Counted from the first letter of the stretch, positions 8,150 through 16,747 are shown. The stretch is DNA of 32,643 nt from UMGS692 sp963653425 (GCA_963653425.1 CAVJWC010000011.1:1-32643), one strand, 5' to 3'. Made by a program: numbers and translations. Notes: generated by a model from the letters alone, not told the origin.

Positions 8150-8352
8150 ATAACCGTAAAACCGAGCGGAGCGGGTTTGACGGCAAAAGCGTTGTGAAAA
8201 ACAGTGCGTTCTGATTGCGACAGCCGAATGTTTTTGACTTTGAAAAGCTATACGTCTGACTGCGAAAATCAGCACGTTTTCGGCTATGAAGACCGTTTCG
8301 GCTTGCTCGGAAATCGGATTAAAAAGAATTAAAATCGACGGAGGATATGATA

Positions 8353-9954
8353 ATGGAAAATCGGATGTTTTGTTTTCAATGTGAACAGACTGCGGGCTGT
8401 AAGGCTTGCACGGGCGCTGCGGGCGTATGCGGAAAGAAGTCCGATACGGCAGTGCTTCAGGATAAACTTACGGGCGCGCTTATAGGCCTTGCGAGGGCAA
8501 CGACGGGAAACGAAGACCTTATAACCGCAGACACGGATAAACTCGTTCTGGAAGGCTTGTTTACCACCATTACCAACGTGAACTTCAATAACGATACGAT
8601 AAACGCTCTTACGGCTAAAATCGAGGCTGAAAAGAACCGTATCGCGCCCAACTGTTCCTGTTGCGCTTCGGCTTGCGGAAAGAACGAAAATTACGATATG
8701 CGTAAGCTCTGGGAAGCCGACGAAGACGTTCGTTCTCTTAAATCGCTGATTCTGTTCGGCATAAGAGGCGTTGCGGCTTACGCTTACCACGCGTTCGTTC
8801 TCGGTTACACCGACGAAAGCGTAAACAAATTCTTCTACAAGGCTCTTTGCGCTATAGGTATGGACCATTGGGGAATGGACGAACTTCTTCCCGTCGTTCT
8901 CGAAGTAGGCGAAGTCAACCTTAAATGCATGGCTCTTCTCGACAAAGCCAACACCGAAACTTACGGCAATCCCGTTCCTGCGGAAGTAACTCTTACCGTT
9001 GAAAAAGGTCCGTTTATCGTTATCTCGGGACACGACCTTTACGACCTCAAAGCTCTTCTCGAACAGACTCAGGGTAAAGGCGTTAACGTTTACACTCACG
9101 GCGAAATGCTTCCCGCACACGGTTATCCCGAACTCAAAAAGTACCCGCACCTTAAAGGCAACTTCGGTACGGCTTGGCAGAATCAGCAGAAAGAATTCGA
9201 CGGTATTCCCGCGCCCGTTCTCTTTACGACCAACTGCCTTATGCCTCCCAAGGAAAGCTACAGGGACAGAGTTTTCACCACGGAAGTCGTTTCTTATCCC
9301 GAAATCACGCATATCGGCGAAGACAGAGATTTCACGCCCGTTATAAACAAGGCTCTCGAACTGGGCGGATATAAGGAAGACAAGCGTTTTACGGGCATTA
9401 ACGGCGGCGAAAAGGTTATGACGGGCTTTGCTCACGGAACGGTTCTTTCGGTTGCGGACACCGTTATAAACGCGGTAAAATCGGGCGCAATAAAGCACTT
9501 CTTCCTCGTTGCCGGTTGCGACGGAGCTAAACCGGGACGTAACTACTATACGGAATTCGTAAAACAGACTCCTTCCGACACGATAGTTCTTACGCTTGCC
9601 TGCGGTAAATATCGTTTCAACGACCTTGATCTCGGAACGATAGGCGGACTTCCCCGTATCATGGATATGGGACAGTGCAACGACGCGTACAGCGCAATTC
9701 AGGTTGCCGTAGCTCTTGCGGAAGCTTTCGGTTGCGGAGTAAACGATCTTCCGCTTTCCATGGTTCTTTCCTGGTACGAACAGAAAGCAGTATGTATTCT
9801 GCTTACTCTTCTTCATCTCGGAATCAGGAACATCCTTCTCGGTCCGTCCCTTCCCGCGTTCATTTCGCCCAACGTTCTGAACTTCCTTGTTGAGAAGTTC
9901 AACATCGCGCCCATTTCAACGCCCGAAGAAGACCTTAAAAAGATTCTCGGATAG
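8353..9954 (+). CDS. hcp: Hybrid cluster protein (hydroxylamine reductase)
   Basis: 533 aa from ATG 8353. An in-frame ATG at 8347 is only 2 nt after GGAGG (8340-8344); the one at 8353 has an 8-nt gap and is preferred. The N-terminal cysteines CFQC, KAC and GVCGK (C-x2-C-x8-C-x6-C) bind the [4Fe-4S] cluster. Ligands of the hybrid Fe-S-O cluster are all present in order: His in SGHDLYDL, Glu in THGEMLPAHG, Cys in TNCLMP, the persulfide Cys in AGCDGAK, Cys in LACGKYRF, Cys in GQCND, and Glu/Lys in WYEQKAV. Hcp is a cytoplasmic protein linked to detoxifying NO and hydroxylamine and to S-nitrosylation. No reductase partner gene (hcr) is adjacent. The gene appears to be transcribed alone, with a terminator at 10111. 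Confidence 0.96.
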   Translation: MENRMFCFQCEQTAGCKACTGAAGVCGKKSDTAVLQDKLTGALIGLARATTGNEDLITADTDKLVLEGLFTTITNVNFNNDTINALTAKIEAEKNRIAPNCSCCASACGKNENYDMRKLWEADEDVRSLKSLILFGIRGVAAYAYHAFVLGYTDESVNKFFYKALCAIGMDHWGMDELLPVVLEVGEVNLKCMALLDKANTETYGNPVPAEVTLTVEKGPFIVISGHDLYDLKALLEQTQGKGVNVYTHGEMLPAHGYPELKKYPHLKGNFGTAWQNQQKEFDGIPAPVLFTTNCLMPPKESYRDRVFTTEVVSYPEITHIGEDRDFTPVINKALELGGYKEDKRFTGINGGEKVMTGFAHGTVLSVADTVINAVKSGAIKHFFLVAGCDGAKPGRNYYTEFVKQTPSDTIVLTLACGKYRFNDLDLGTIGGLPRIMDMGQCNDAYSAIQVAVALAEAFGCGVNDLPLSMVLSWYEQKAVCILLTLLHLGIRNILLGPSLPAFISPNVLNFLVEKFNIAPISTPEEDLKKILG

Positions 9955-10110
9955 GTATTGACGATTGGGTAACGAGCGATTACTTCGGTATAAGACAATA
10001 ACCTCTTTATAAAGCCGAAGCGGTCGCCTCGTAAGCCCGTTTACGGCACGGTACAGAAACTTCCCGTAAGCCCGAATTACGGCTTAAAACGACCAATATA
10101 AACGATTATC
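9955..10110 (+). other. Intergenic stretch with two related small hairpins
   Basis: Two similar hairpins with a GCCCG-containing loop occur: CGTAA/TTACG at 10030-10045 and CCGTAA/TTACGG at 10064-10082. Neither has a T-tract. They lie in the hcp 3' region before the terminator. No ORF is convincing here. Confidence 0.45.
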
Positions 10111-10146
10111 GGCGCAGGCTCAACGTAGCTTGCGCCGTTTTCTTTT
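10111..10146 (+). terminator. Intrinsic terminator downstream of hcp
   Basis: GGCGCAGGCT (10111-10120) pairs with AGCTTGCGCC (10127-10136) with one G-T wobble, followed by GTTTTCTTTT. Confidence 0.85.
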
Positions 10147-10238
10147 ATATAAAGCCGAAAAGCCGAATCTTCGGAAATCTCAACTCGGCGAAATTTTCTG
10201 AAATCGCAACTTAACTAAATCTTCAAAAAACTCCCGAC

Positions 10239-10267
10239 TTGACAAAAACGCAAAATCGTGGTATAAT
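10239..10267 (+). promoter_or_regulatory. Consensus sigma-A promoter
   Basis: TTGACA (10239-10244), 17-bp spacer, TATAAT (10262-10267): a perfect match to consensus. The start would be near 10274, leaving a leader of about 180 nt before the hydrolase ATG. Confidence 0.88.
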
Positions 10268-10274
10268 TATAGAA

Positions 10275-10455
10275 AAAAAGACGAAAGCCGTTTAAGGCGA
10301 AGGCGAAATCCAAGACAGAGAAAACCGATAACTACGATTCGGACGAAGACGGCTTATTATGCGAAAGCATTTTAAGGCGAAGGCTGTTTGGCAGGGTTGC
10401 GGTTCACGGCGAACGCAAGTGCGCAGAGTGGTTTATCCGACGCAAAAAAGAAACT
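10275..10455 (+). other. Long 5' leader of the hydrolase mRNA
   Basis: About 180 nt untranslated. The string TTTAAGGCGAAGGC occurs twice (about 10290-10303 and 10370-10383). I do not recognise a riboswitch class, and no transcription terminator is visible in it. The ribosome site before ATG 10456 is weak (AAAAAAGAAA), which would suit translational control, but this is inference. Confidence 0.4.
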
Positions 10456-11145
10456 ATGGAACTTTATTACGAAGAAAAAGGACGGGGAAAGCCGTTTGTT
10501 ATGCTTCACGGCAACGGTGAAGATCACGGGTATTTCGAACGTCAGACGGAATACTTTTCCCAAAGTTACAGGGTGATTACGCCCGACACGAGAGGACACG
10601 GAAAGTCCCCTCGGGGAAGCGGAGAGTTTTCCATAAGGCGTTTTTCGGAAGACCTTTCAGGGCTTTTCGATTTTCTCGGAATAGAAAAAGCCGTGCTTTT
10701 GGGCTTTTCCGACGGCGGTAATATTGCTCTGAGGTTTGCTCTCGATCACGGCGAGAGAGTGGAAAAACTCATTCTGAACGGCGCCAATCTTTTCCCCGCG
10801 GGAGTAAAGCGTTCGGTGCAGATTCCCATAGAAAGGGCTTACGAACGTTGCAAAGCCAAATCGGACGACGAAAAATACCGAAAAAAAGCGGAAATTCTCG
10901 GGCTTATGGTTAACGAACCCGACGTAAAACCCGAAGAATTAAAAGATCTCGATATTCCTACGCTCGTTATAGCGGGAACGAACGATATGATTTACAAAAA
11001 GCACACTAATCTTATCGCTGAAAGCATTCGCGGAGCAAAGTCGGTCTTTGTAAACGGAGATCATTTCGTAGCGCGCAAAAATCCCGACGAATTCAACCAA
11101 GCCGTCGCCGATTTTCTGGGGCATTCCATTCGCTCTCAGCGATAA
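10456..11145 (+). CDS. Alpha/beta-fold hydrolase
   Basis: 229 aa. The fold is marked by the oxyanion motif HGNG (18-21), the strand-turn-helix TPDTRGHGKS (about 42-51), the nucleophile elbow GFSDGG with Ser85, the acid Asp177 in GTNDMI, and His203 in GDHFVARK, giving a complete catalytic triad. The family covers esterases, thioesterases and peptidases, and the substrate cannot be read from sequence. It is short, with a minimal cap domain (about 110-160, charged and helical). It follows a perfect promoter and a long leader, and is 95 bp upstream of a nitroreductase on the same strand with only a small hairpin between, so the two may share a transcript. Confidence 0.9.
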   Translation: MELYYEEKGRGKPFVMLHGNGEDHGYFERQTEYFSQSYRVITPDTRGHGKSPRGSGEFSIRRFSEDLSGLFDFLGIEKAVLLGFSDGGNIALRFALDHGERVEKLILNGANLFPAGVKRSVQIPIERAYERCKAKSDDEKYRKKAEILGLMVNEPDVKPEELKDLDIPTLVIAGTNDMIYKKHTNLIAESIRGAKSVFVNGDHFVARKNPDEFNQAVADFLGHSIRSQR

Positions 11146-11177
11146 CGCGTTGGACGCCCGATAAACAAACCAACCGC

Positions 11178-11213
11178 GTTCCTTGTCACGGATAAAAAGC
11201 CGTTATAAGGAAC
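11178..11213 (+). promoter_or_regulatory. Nested inverted repeat upstream of the nitroreductase
   Basis: GTTCCTT (11178-11184) and AAGGAAC (11207-11213) enclose a second pair, CGG/CCG. TTGTCA followed by TATAAG with a 15-bp gap overlaps it, so this could be a weak promoter with an operator, or an mRNA hairpin. It cannot be decided from sequence. Confidence 0.35.
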
Positions 11214-11240
11214 GAAAAGATAAATAAAGGAGACAGAACA

Positions 11241-11762
11241 ATGAAAGAAACTTTAATCGATCTGAAAGAAAGAAGAAGTTGCAGAAAATATCTCGATAAG
11301 CAGATAACCGACGAACAGCTTAACGCCATTCTCGAAGCAGGAACTTACGCGCCAACCGGAATGGGTAAACAGTCTCCGGTTATCGTCGTTCTTCAAAAAC
11401 CCGAACTCATCGCGCAAGTTTCTAAAATGAACGCTGCGGTTATGGGTAAAGACGACGATCCGTTTTACGGCGCGCCTACCGTTCTCGTCGTGCTTGCCGC
11501 TCCTTCGGCGCGCACCTATATTTACGACGGAGCTTTGGTTATGGGTAACCTTCTCAACGCGGCTCACGCCGTCGGCGTGGATTCGTGCTACGTTTTCCGT
11601 GCAAAAGAAGTTTTCGAAACGGAAGAGGGCAAAGCTCTTTTAAGAAAGTGGGGCGTTCCCGATAATTACGTTGGCATAGGCAACTGCATACTCGGTTACG
11701 GCGCAGAGGGCGGAAAACGCGAACCCGCTCCCAGAAAACCCGACTATATCGTAAGAACTTAA
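11241..11762 (+). CDS. Nitroreductase-family flavoprotein
   Basis: 173 aa. The N-terminal RRSCRKYLDKQITDEQL and APTGMGKQSP segments are the FMN-phosphate and FMN-ring contacts of the nitroreductase fold, and the GIGNCILGYG segment near the C-terminus is also typical. Members are FMN homodimers that reduce nitro compounds, quinones or flavins with NAD(P)H. This is a short member without an iron-sulfur domain. The ribosome site AAAGGAG lies 8 nt before ATG 11241. It follows the alpha/beta hydrolase and ends before a bidirectional terminator. Physiological substrate unknown. Confidence 0.92.
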   Translation: MKETLIDLKERRSCRKYLDKQITDEQLNAILEAGTYAPTGMGKQSPVIVVLQKPELIAQVSKMNAAVMGKDDDPFYGAPTVLVVLAAPSARTYIYDGALVMGNLLNAAHAVGVDSCYVFRAKEVFETEEGKALLRKWGVPDNYVGIGNCILGYGAEGGKREPAPRKPDYIVRT

Positions 11763-11853
11763 TCCGTAAAAACTTAATAGTTTGCGCATTAAGCAAATTA
11801 TCGCATAATCGATTGCGTATTATACGGTTCTTTTGAACTCACGGCATAAAGAA

Positions 11854-11883
11854 AAGGCAGAACTTTAAGTTCTGCCTTATTTA
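11854..11883. terminator. Bidirectional terminator between converging genes
   Basis: AAGGCAGAACTT (11854-11865) and AAGTTCTGCCTT (11867-11878) are perfect 12-bp arms with a one-base loop. On the minus strand the stem is followed by TTTTCTTT; on the plus strand the tail is ATTTATTT. Confidence 0.82.
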
Positions 11884-11993
11884 TTTACTCATTACTTGCT
11901 TATTTAAGTTTATTATCGCACTTTTCAAAGAATAAGTTTGTTCGGATAACGAACTTCCTTAAAAATCCCTCTATCCGCGTTCAAAAGAACGAT

Positions 11994-13199
11994 TTACTCT
12001 TTTTCTTCTTCGGAGGAAAGGTCTACCGATTCTTCTACCGCGAGATTGACTTTGGCGAGAAGCTGAGGAACGTCGGCTACGAACCTGTAACAGTAGTTAT
12101 CCGACATAAATTCGACGTATTCGCCCGGGATAAACTGCAGGTTAAAGTGTTCCGCGTTTTTGAAGGTAAGTCTTACCGTTCTTCCGTCCATAGAGCCTTC
12201 GTAAACGAAAGAATCCGCGGTGTGTCTGAACTTTCCCTTGCCCGCTTCGTGGTAACCTTCGTCGTTGCCGATAACGAGCTTACATCCTGCGGTAAGAGAA
12301 TATTCGCCCGACTTGATTTCGGCGCGCACTTTCTGTCGCTGAAAATAATTCCACGAAGGAACGTTGGTAACTACGTTGGGACCGCTGTCGCTTATAAACA
12401 CGCCGTATCTTCCCAAAGTCCATTTCGCACCGCATTCCGAACAGGTAACGGTGTCTTTACTTGCCGACAACCTGAATTCGCTGTGACACTTAGGGCAGTA
12501 GTAAAGAATGTTCTGAAGACCTTCCGCGACGTTTTTGGAAGGAATAACGAGTTTGTTTTCGCGCTGGTATTCGTACTCGTCGTAAACCATTGCGTCGGTA
12601 ACGGCGGAAATGATTTCTTCTTCGCTCATGTACTTGATCTCTTCCGAATCGAAGAGGTTAGTAAGAACGGCATCCGCGCCCTTGGAGCCTCGGGTTTTTC
12701 CCGAAAAAGAGGGGCGATTGAGGTAAGAACCGTTTATCGTAAGCACGCATACGGGTATACGAAGAGTCTTTATGAGTTTTGCTACCGACGGATTTATATA
12801 CGAAGGCGTACCGTCTACCGATACTTTCTGCTCGGCAAAAAGAGCAACCGAACCGTTCGCGGTAACGACTTCCTGAATCTTACCTATAGTTTCGTCGTCG
12901 AAAACGTTTCGTTTAAGCGGAATAACGCCCATAAAACGATTTATAAGAGATATGTCCGAAACGTCCTCGGGGTTTACTATAAAGTTGAATTTCTGAGGAT
13001 ACATAATCGCGGTCGCCAGTTTGATATTATCCTTGGAACTGTGATTTATGAGCAGCATAAAAGGCGACTTGACTTTTCTGAAGCCTTCCTTGTTGATTTT
13101 CAGTTTAAGTTTCGCAAGAAGAGGCTTACCGAAAGCAAGCGCGTATAACGTATAAAATATTTCGCTCGGCAATACGACTTTATCTATAGCAGTTTTCAT
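11994..13199 (-). CDS. PlsC-like lysophospholipid acyltransferase with C-terminal zinc ribbon
   Basis: 401 aa from the ATG at 13197-13199; upstream in-frame codons are open but lie before the promoter. The N-terminal half has the acyltransferase blocks in order: LLINHSSKDN (H53), GVIPLKRN, LFAEQKVS, and IPVCVLTING. These form the PlsC/LPLAT fold that acylates lysophosphatidate or related lipids at the membrane. Block I reads H-x3-D rather than the usual H-x4-D, which is odd for an active enzyme. After the fold comes a zinc ribbon (about 235-260) with CPKC and CSEC pairs, then a beta-rich C-terminal domain of about 130 residues and an acidic tail. Exact acceptor unknown. The ATG sits at the predicted transcription start, so the mRNA may be leaderless. 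Confidence 0.82.
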   Translation of the reverse strand: MKTAIDKVVLPSEIFYTLYALAFGKPLLAKLKLKINKEGFRKVKSPFMLLINHSSKDNIKLATAIMYPQKFNFIVNPEDVSDISLINRFMGVIPLKRNVFDDETIGKIQEVVTANGSVALFAEQKVSVDGTPSYINPSVAKLIKTLRIPVCVLTINGSYLNRPSFSGKTRGSKGADAVLTNLFDSEEIKYMSEEEIISAVTDAMVYDEYEYQRENKLVIPSKNVAEGLQNILYYCPKCHSEFRLSASKDTVTCSECGAKWTLGRYGVFISDSGPNVVTNVPSWNYFQRQKVRAEIKSGEYSLTAGCKLVIGNDEGYHEAGKGKFRHTADSFVYEGSMDGRTVRLTFKNAEHFNLQFIPGEYVEFMSDNYCYRFVADVPQLLAKVNLAVEESVDLSSEEEKE

Positions 13200-13206
13200 A
13201 ATCTTT

Positions 13207-13235
13207 ATTATATCAAACTCCGCGGTAAAAATCAA
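13207..13235 (-). promoter_or_regulatory. Promoter of the acyltransferase gene
   Basis: On the minus strand: TTGATT (13235-13230), 17-bp spacer, TATAAT (13212-13207). The ATG begins 8 nt after the -10 box, about where transcription should start, so little or no leader is expected. Confidence 0.75.
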
Positions 13236-13313
13236 GGAATTTTTTCGTTTTTTAGCTAAAACGCCACGGCTAAAAATAAAAGTTTCTTTAAGTTCCGAAA
13301 GAACGCCAATAAC

Positions 13314-13342
13314 TTGACAATTAGTGCGCAAAGTGTTAAACT
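13314..13342 (+). promoter_or_regulatory. Promoter of the SLC13-type permease gene
   Basis: TTGACA (13314-13319), 17-bp spacer, TAAACT (13337-13342) with the extended -10 TG two bases before it. The leader would be about 155 nt. The 13350-13504 leader holds no structure I recognise. Confidence 0.6.
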
Positions 13343-13504
13343 TCTGTGTCTTGCGGAAGCGTTTGACTTCAAACGGAAAAGCGAAGAAACCTCGGTCTGT
13401 TTTAATCTCGGAGAAAATTCGTCCGTGAGCGTTTTAATATAAAAACGTCGGCTTAATCAAGCGTTTGACTTATAAAAACACGAAGAAAGGAAAAAGAATA
13501 AGGT

Positions 13505-14659
13505 ATGTTTGTTAACGGTAAGAGCGAAAAGGGTTGCGATAAAGGAAAACCCAATGCGTTTTTAACTTTTCTCAAAAAGAATATGATGGCTGTTATCGCC
13601 TGGGTTCTTGCGATAATCACGATAATATTCGTTCCGCCCGATAAGGAATATCTCGGATATTTCGATATGAAGACGCTGGTATGTCTTTTTACGATAATGC
13701 TCTGCGTTTCGGCTTTCAAAAATCTCAACGTTTTCGAAGTTCTTGCGGTCAGACTCATAAAGAAACTCAAAAACACCCGCGCTTTGACTTTCGCTCTGGT
13801 TTTCATAACCTATTTCGCTTCCATAGTTATCGCAAACGACATCGCGCTTCTGACTTTCCTGCCTCTTACGATAGCCGTGTTTTCCAACTGCGGAAAGAGA
13901 AAGTACATTGCGGTGTGCGCCGTTTTACAGACGATAGGCGCAAATCTCGGCGGAATGATAATGCCTTTCGGTAATCCTCAGTCGCTCTACATTTTCAGTA
14001 GTTTTTCGCTTACCGTAGGAGAATTCGTTTCGGTTATGGCTTTTCCTTTCGGAGTGTCTCTGGTGCTTATAATCGTCTGCTGTTTCCTCGTTAAAAAGGA
14101 AGAAGCCGAAGTTCTTTTCGAAGAAAAGGTAAAAATAGAAGCCTGTAAGCCGATAGTTTATTCCGTGCTTTTCGTTTTGTCCCTTCTTAGCGTGTTTGAC
14201 GTCGTAGATAAGTATATCGTTCTTGCCGTCGTTATTTTGGGCTTGCTTTTAACCGACAGAAAGGCTTTTCTCGGCGCGGATTACGGACTTCTGCTTACCT
14301 TCGTGGCTTTCTTCATTTTTGCAAACAACATGGCGAGAATTCCCGCCGTTTTCGGTTTCGTTTCCGAGATAACCCAAAAGAACACTCTTCTTGCGGCTGC
14401 TCTGGGTTGCCAGTTTATGAGTAACGTTCCTACGGGTATCTTCCTTTCCAAGTTCACTACCGACTGGAAACGCCTTCTCGTGGGCGTAAACATCGGCGGA
14501 GTGGGTTCGCCCGTTTCTTCGCTTGCAAGTCTTATAACCCTTCGTTCCTACGTAAAAGAATTCCCGGGCGAGGGCGGAAAGTATATGGCTAAGTGCCTTA
14601 TCTATAACTTCTCGGTGCTTGCCATTCTGCTTATAGCCTGCCTTATCTATTTCGGCTGA
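13505..14659 (+). CDS. SLC13/CitMHS-type anion permease
   Basis: 384 aa, mostly hydrophobic, about 10-11 membrane helices after a short charged N-terminus. Two re-entrant-type motifs, IANDIALLTFLPL (about 108-120) and FMSNVPTGIFL (about 302-312), sit at equivalent places in the two halves, as in the ion transporter superfamily members of the SLC13, ArsB and NhaD groups. The segment IMPFGNPQSLYIF resembles the first of these groups. Substrates in the family include di- and tricarboxylates, sulfate, arsenite and Na+; none can be assigned here. The ribosome site AAGGAAAAAG is about 8 nt before ATG 13505. The gene is monocistronic, ending before a bidirectional terminator. Confidence 0.82.
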   Translation: MFVNGKSEKGCDKGKPNAFLTFLKKNMMAVIAWVLAIITIIFVPPDKEYLGYFDMKTLVCLFTIMLCVSAFKNLNVFEVLAVRLIKKLKNTRALTFALVFITYFASIVIANDIALLTFLPLTIAVFSNCGKRKYIAVCAVLQTIGANLGGMIMPFGNPQSLYIFSSFSLTVGEFVSVMAFPFGVSLVLIIVCCFLVKKEEAEVLFEEKVKIEACKPIVYSVLFVLSLLSVFDVVDKYIVLAVVILGLLLTDRKAFLGADYGLLLTFVAFFIFANNMARIPAVFGFVSEITQKNTLLAAALGCQFMSNVPTGIFLSKFTTDWKRLLVGVNIGGVGSPVSSLASLITLRSYVKEFPGEGGKYMAKCLIYNFSVLAILLIACLIYFG

Positions 14660-14704
14660 ACGCAAGTTTCTCGTCGTGGTGCTTATTCGTTTAACCGTTC
14701 CTTT

Positions 14705-14764
14705 CGCCTTAACGAACCCTTTTGACTTAATCAAAACTTTGCGCCTTAACGAACCCTTTTTGAC
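14705..14764. repeat. Short tandem direct repeat
   Basis: CGCCTTAACGAACCC plus TTTTGAC occurs at 14705-14726 and, with one extra T, at 14742-14764. It is in the gap after the permease gene. Function unknown. Confidence 0.75.
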
Positions 14765-14800
14765 CTGATTGCAAAGCATTCCCGTTTTAATAGCGTTAAA

Positions 14801-14840
14801 AAAGACTTTCGGAGAATAACTCCCTGAAAGTCTTTCTTTA
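14801..14840. terminator. Bidirectional terminator between permease and rqcH
   Basis: AAAGACTTTC (14801-14810) and GAAAGTCTTT (14826-14835) are perfect arms, extended by GGAG/CTCC inside. The plus-strand tail is CTTTAT; the minus-strand tail is a run of T. Confidence 0.85.
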
Positions 14841-14886
14841 TAAATTCACATAATTACAAGTTTTTTCGTCTTGCGCTTAAAATGCT

Positions 14887-16623
14887 TTACTGCTTATCCG
14901 AAAGAAGCTCTTTATGTTCTTCGGGGAAAACCACGGCTGTGGTCTGATTGGTGTAATTTACGAAGCCCACGGGAGATTTGGGCGGTTTTTTCACGAAGCG
15001 TTTTCTCGTGTAATCCACGGGAGTTTTTCCCGAATTCCTTGCTTCCGAGTAAAAAGCGACGATTTCGGCGGCTTTTTCTATAACTTCGTCGGGAACGTCC
15101 TTTCCTTCGGTAACTATAACGGCGTGCGAAGAATGAATGTCTTTCGTGTGCAGCCATATATCGTCGGGCTTTGCGAGCTTATTTGTAACGAAGTCGTTCT
15201 GAACGTTGTTTTTGCCGGCGTAAACGGTAAATCCGCCGATCTCGTAACGTAAAGGCGCAGGCAGGGTCGCGTTTTTGTGTTTTTTGACCGTGCCTTTGAG
15301 ATTGTCTCCGCGCTGATTTCCGCGTATAAGTCCCGCTTCGGTGAGTTCGGTATAGATTTCTTCGAGGTCGGAAAAAGTCGCGGAATATTTAAGCGATTCC
15401 TGCACGGATATAAGATATTTAAGCGTTTCTTTGTTTTCTTCGAGAAGTCCGCGCGTGTACTCGGCTGTCTTTTTAAGTTTCAGAGCTTTTTTGAAGAAGG
15501 CTTCCGCGTTTGCCTGAGGAGTTTTCGTTTCGTCGAGAGTAATGGTTACAGGCTTGTTATCATCGTAGAAGTTTTCGACGGTAACGAACTTCTGTCCCTT
15601 TTTTATGCGGTAGATATTTGCGAGAACGAGATTGCCTTGGTCCGAAAGTTTCTTGCTGTCATCCGAAGAAAGCAAAGCTTCCGTCTGAACGGCGATTTTC
15701 TTTTCGGTGCGGGCTTTCGCGTTCTTGACCACCGTCGATATGTGGCGGGATTTTTCCTTAAACCTCTGCCTTACGTTCTTTTCCGTAAAATAATAGTCGA
15801 AAGCCTGATTAAGCGTATCGAAAAGCTTGGGCTGTCCGCGTTTACTTCTGTAAATAACGGGGAAAACGTCGGTAATTTCGCCTCCGACTTCGAGGACGTT
15901 GGGCGCGGGCGAACGAAGAGACTCCATAAACGAAGAAAATCTTTCCGCTGTTTCTTTTGCGAGATTCACGTCGGAAGGACGGGTTCTGTCCATTCCGAAC
16001 AGGATTTCGTTAAGCGTGTCTTTGCTTATTCCGAGAACGCCGTTTTCCAGCGCGAAAAAGGGGTTTTCCGAATTGAGAACAAGTGCGGTTATGCCTTTCG
16101 TGTCGTCGGGCGCAACCTTATCTCTCGGCGCGAAAAAGCTGTATTTCGTCCCCGGGAAAAACTGCCGTTCTTTTTCGGTATCGAGAGAAACCTTCTTTAT
16201 CGTGTCGAAAATAACGTAGTTTTCGTCGGTCAGAACGATATTCGAATTCTTTCCCGTGAGTTCTATTATGAGGTGGCGGGTATAAGGGTATCCGAGTTCG
16301 TTCGTGCCTTCCAGAGAAAAGTCGGCTACGCGCTCGAAAGGAATGCCCGAAACGCCCGTAATCAGGGCGTTGGAAAGGTGTTTTCTTAAAAGCATGCAAA
16401 AGGACGGAGCCGAAGAGGGCGACTGATAGGAAACCGACGTAAGATGCATACGGCAGACGTTGGGGTTGGAACACAGAGTGAGCTTGTAATTGTTTCTGTC
16501 CGCGTATACCGTAAGCTGAATTTCGTCCCTTTCGGGTTGAACGATTTTATTTATTCTTCCGCCTTTTAGGAGGCGATCGAGTTCTTCTGTTATAATTTTA
16601 TAGCTGATAGCGTCTATTGACAT
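14887..16623 (-). CDS. rqcH: NFACT-family ribosome rescue factor RqcH
   Basis: 578 aa, the usual RqcH/FbpA length. An NFACT-N domain (about 1-215), a helix-hairpin-helix plus two-helix coiled-coil arm (about 220-430), and the NFACT-R domain with KPDDIWLHTKDIHSSHAVI-like sequence (DIWLHTKDIHSSH) near residues 480-500 appear in order. RqcH binds obstructed 50S subunits and recruits tRNA-Ala to add a C-terminal alanine tail that marks the stalled peptide for proteases such as ClpXP, whose genes lie downstream of the divergent tig. The tRNA-contacting pair that is Asp97-Arg98 in B. subtilis appears here as Glu97-Arg98. A ribosome site AAAAGGAAAA precedes the ATG. Older annotations call such proteins fibronectin-binding. 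Confidence 0.93.
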   Translation of the reverse strand: MSIDAISYKIITEELDRLLKGGRINKIVQPERDEIQLTVYADRNNYKLTLCSNPNVCRMHLTSVSYQSPSSAPSFCMLLRKHLSNALITGVSGIPFERVADFSLEGTNELGYPYTRHLIIELTGKNSNIVLTDENYVIFDTIKKVSLDTEKERQFFPGTKYSFFAPRDKVAPDDTKGITALVLNSENPFFALENGVLGISKDTLNEILFGMDRTRPSDVNLAKETAERFSSFMESLRSPAPNVLEVGGEITDVFPVIYRSKRGQPKLFDTLNQAFDYYFTEKNVRQRFKEKSRHISTVVKNAKARTEKKIAVQTEALLSSDDSKKLSDQGNLVLANIYRIKKGQKFVTVENFYDDNKPVTITLDETKTPQANAEAFFKKALKLKKTAEYTRGLLEENKETLKYLISVQESLKYSATFSDLEEIYTELTEAGLIRGNQRGDNLKGTVKKHKNATLPAPLRYEIGGFTVYAGKNNVQNDFVTNKLAKPDDIWLHTKDIHSSHAVIVTEGKDVPDEVIEKAAEIVAFYSEARNSGKTPVDYTRKRFVKKPPKSPVGFVNYTNQTTAVVFPEEHKELLSDKQ

Positions 16624-16718
16624 TTGTACGTTTTCCTTTTAAGAAATTTCGTCCGCGTAGCCGTTTAGCGGGAAACTTTCACGGGCTTTTATAAAAACGA
16701 CGGGCGGAATACGCAAAC

Positions 16719-16747
16719 ATTATACACTATTTTGCAATTTATGACAA
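16719..16747 (-). promoter_or_regulatory. Promoter of rqcH
   Basis: On the minus strand TTGTCA (16747-16742), 17-bp spacer, TATAAT (16724-16719). It is back to back with the tig promoter, the two -35 boxes being 8 bp apart. Confidence 0.72.

Noticed and set aside
8329..9816. Long antisense open frame (495 codons) opposite hcp
   Set aside because: The plus-strand frame has every cluster ligand of Hcp. The antisense frame has no recognisable domain and no ribosome site; it is open because the sense codon choice avoids triplets that make reverse stops.
10275..10455. Riboswitch in the hydrolase leader
   Set aside because: No known aptamer core was recognised and there is no terminator or clear sequestering stem, so it is listed only as a leader.
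15277..16389. Plus-strand open frame (370 codons) across rqcH
   Set aside because: rqcH on the minus strand has full-length NFACT domains; the plus frame is a shadow rich in Phe, Arg and Val.
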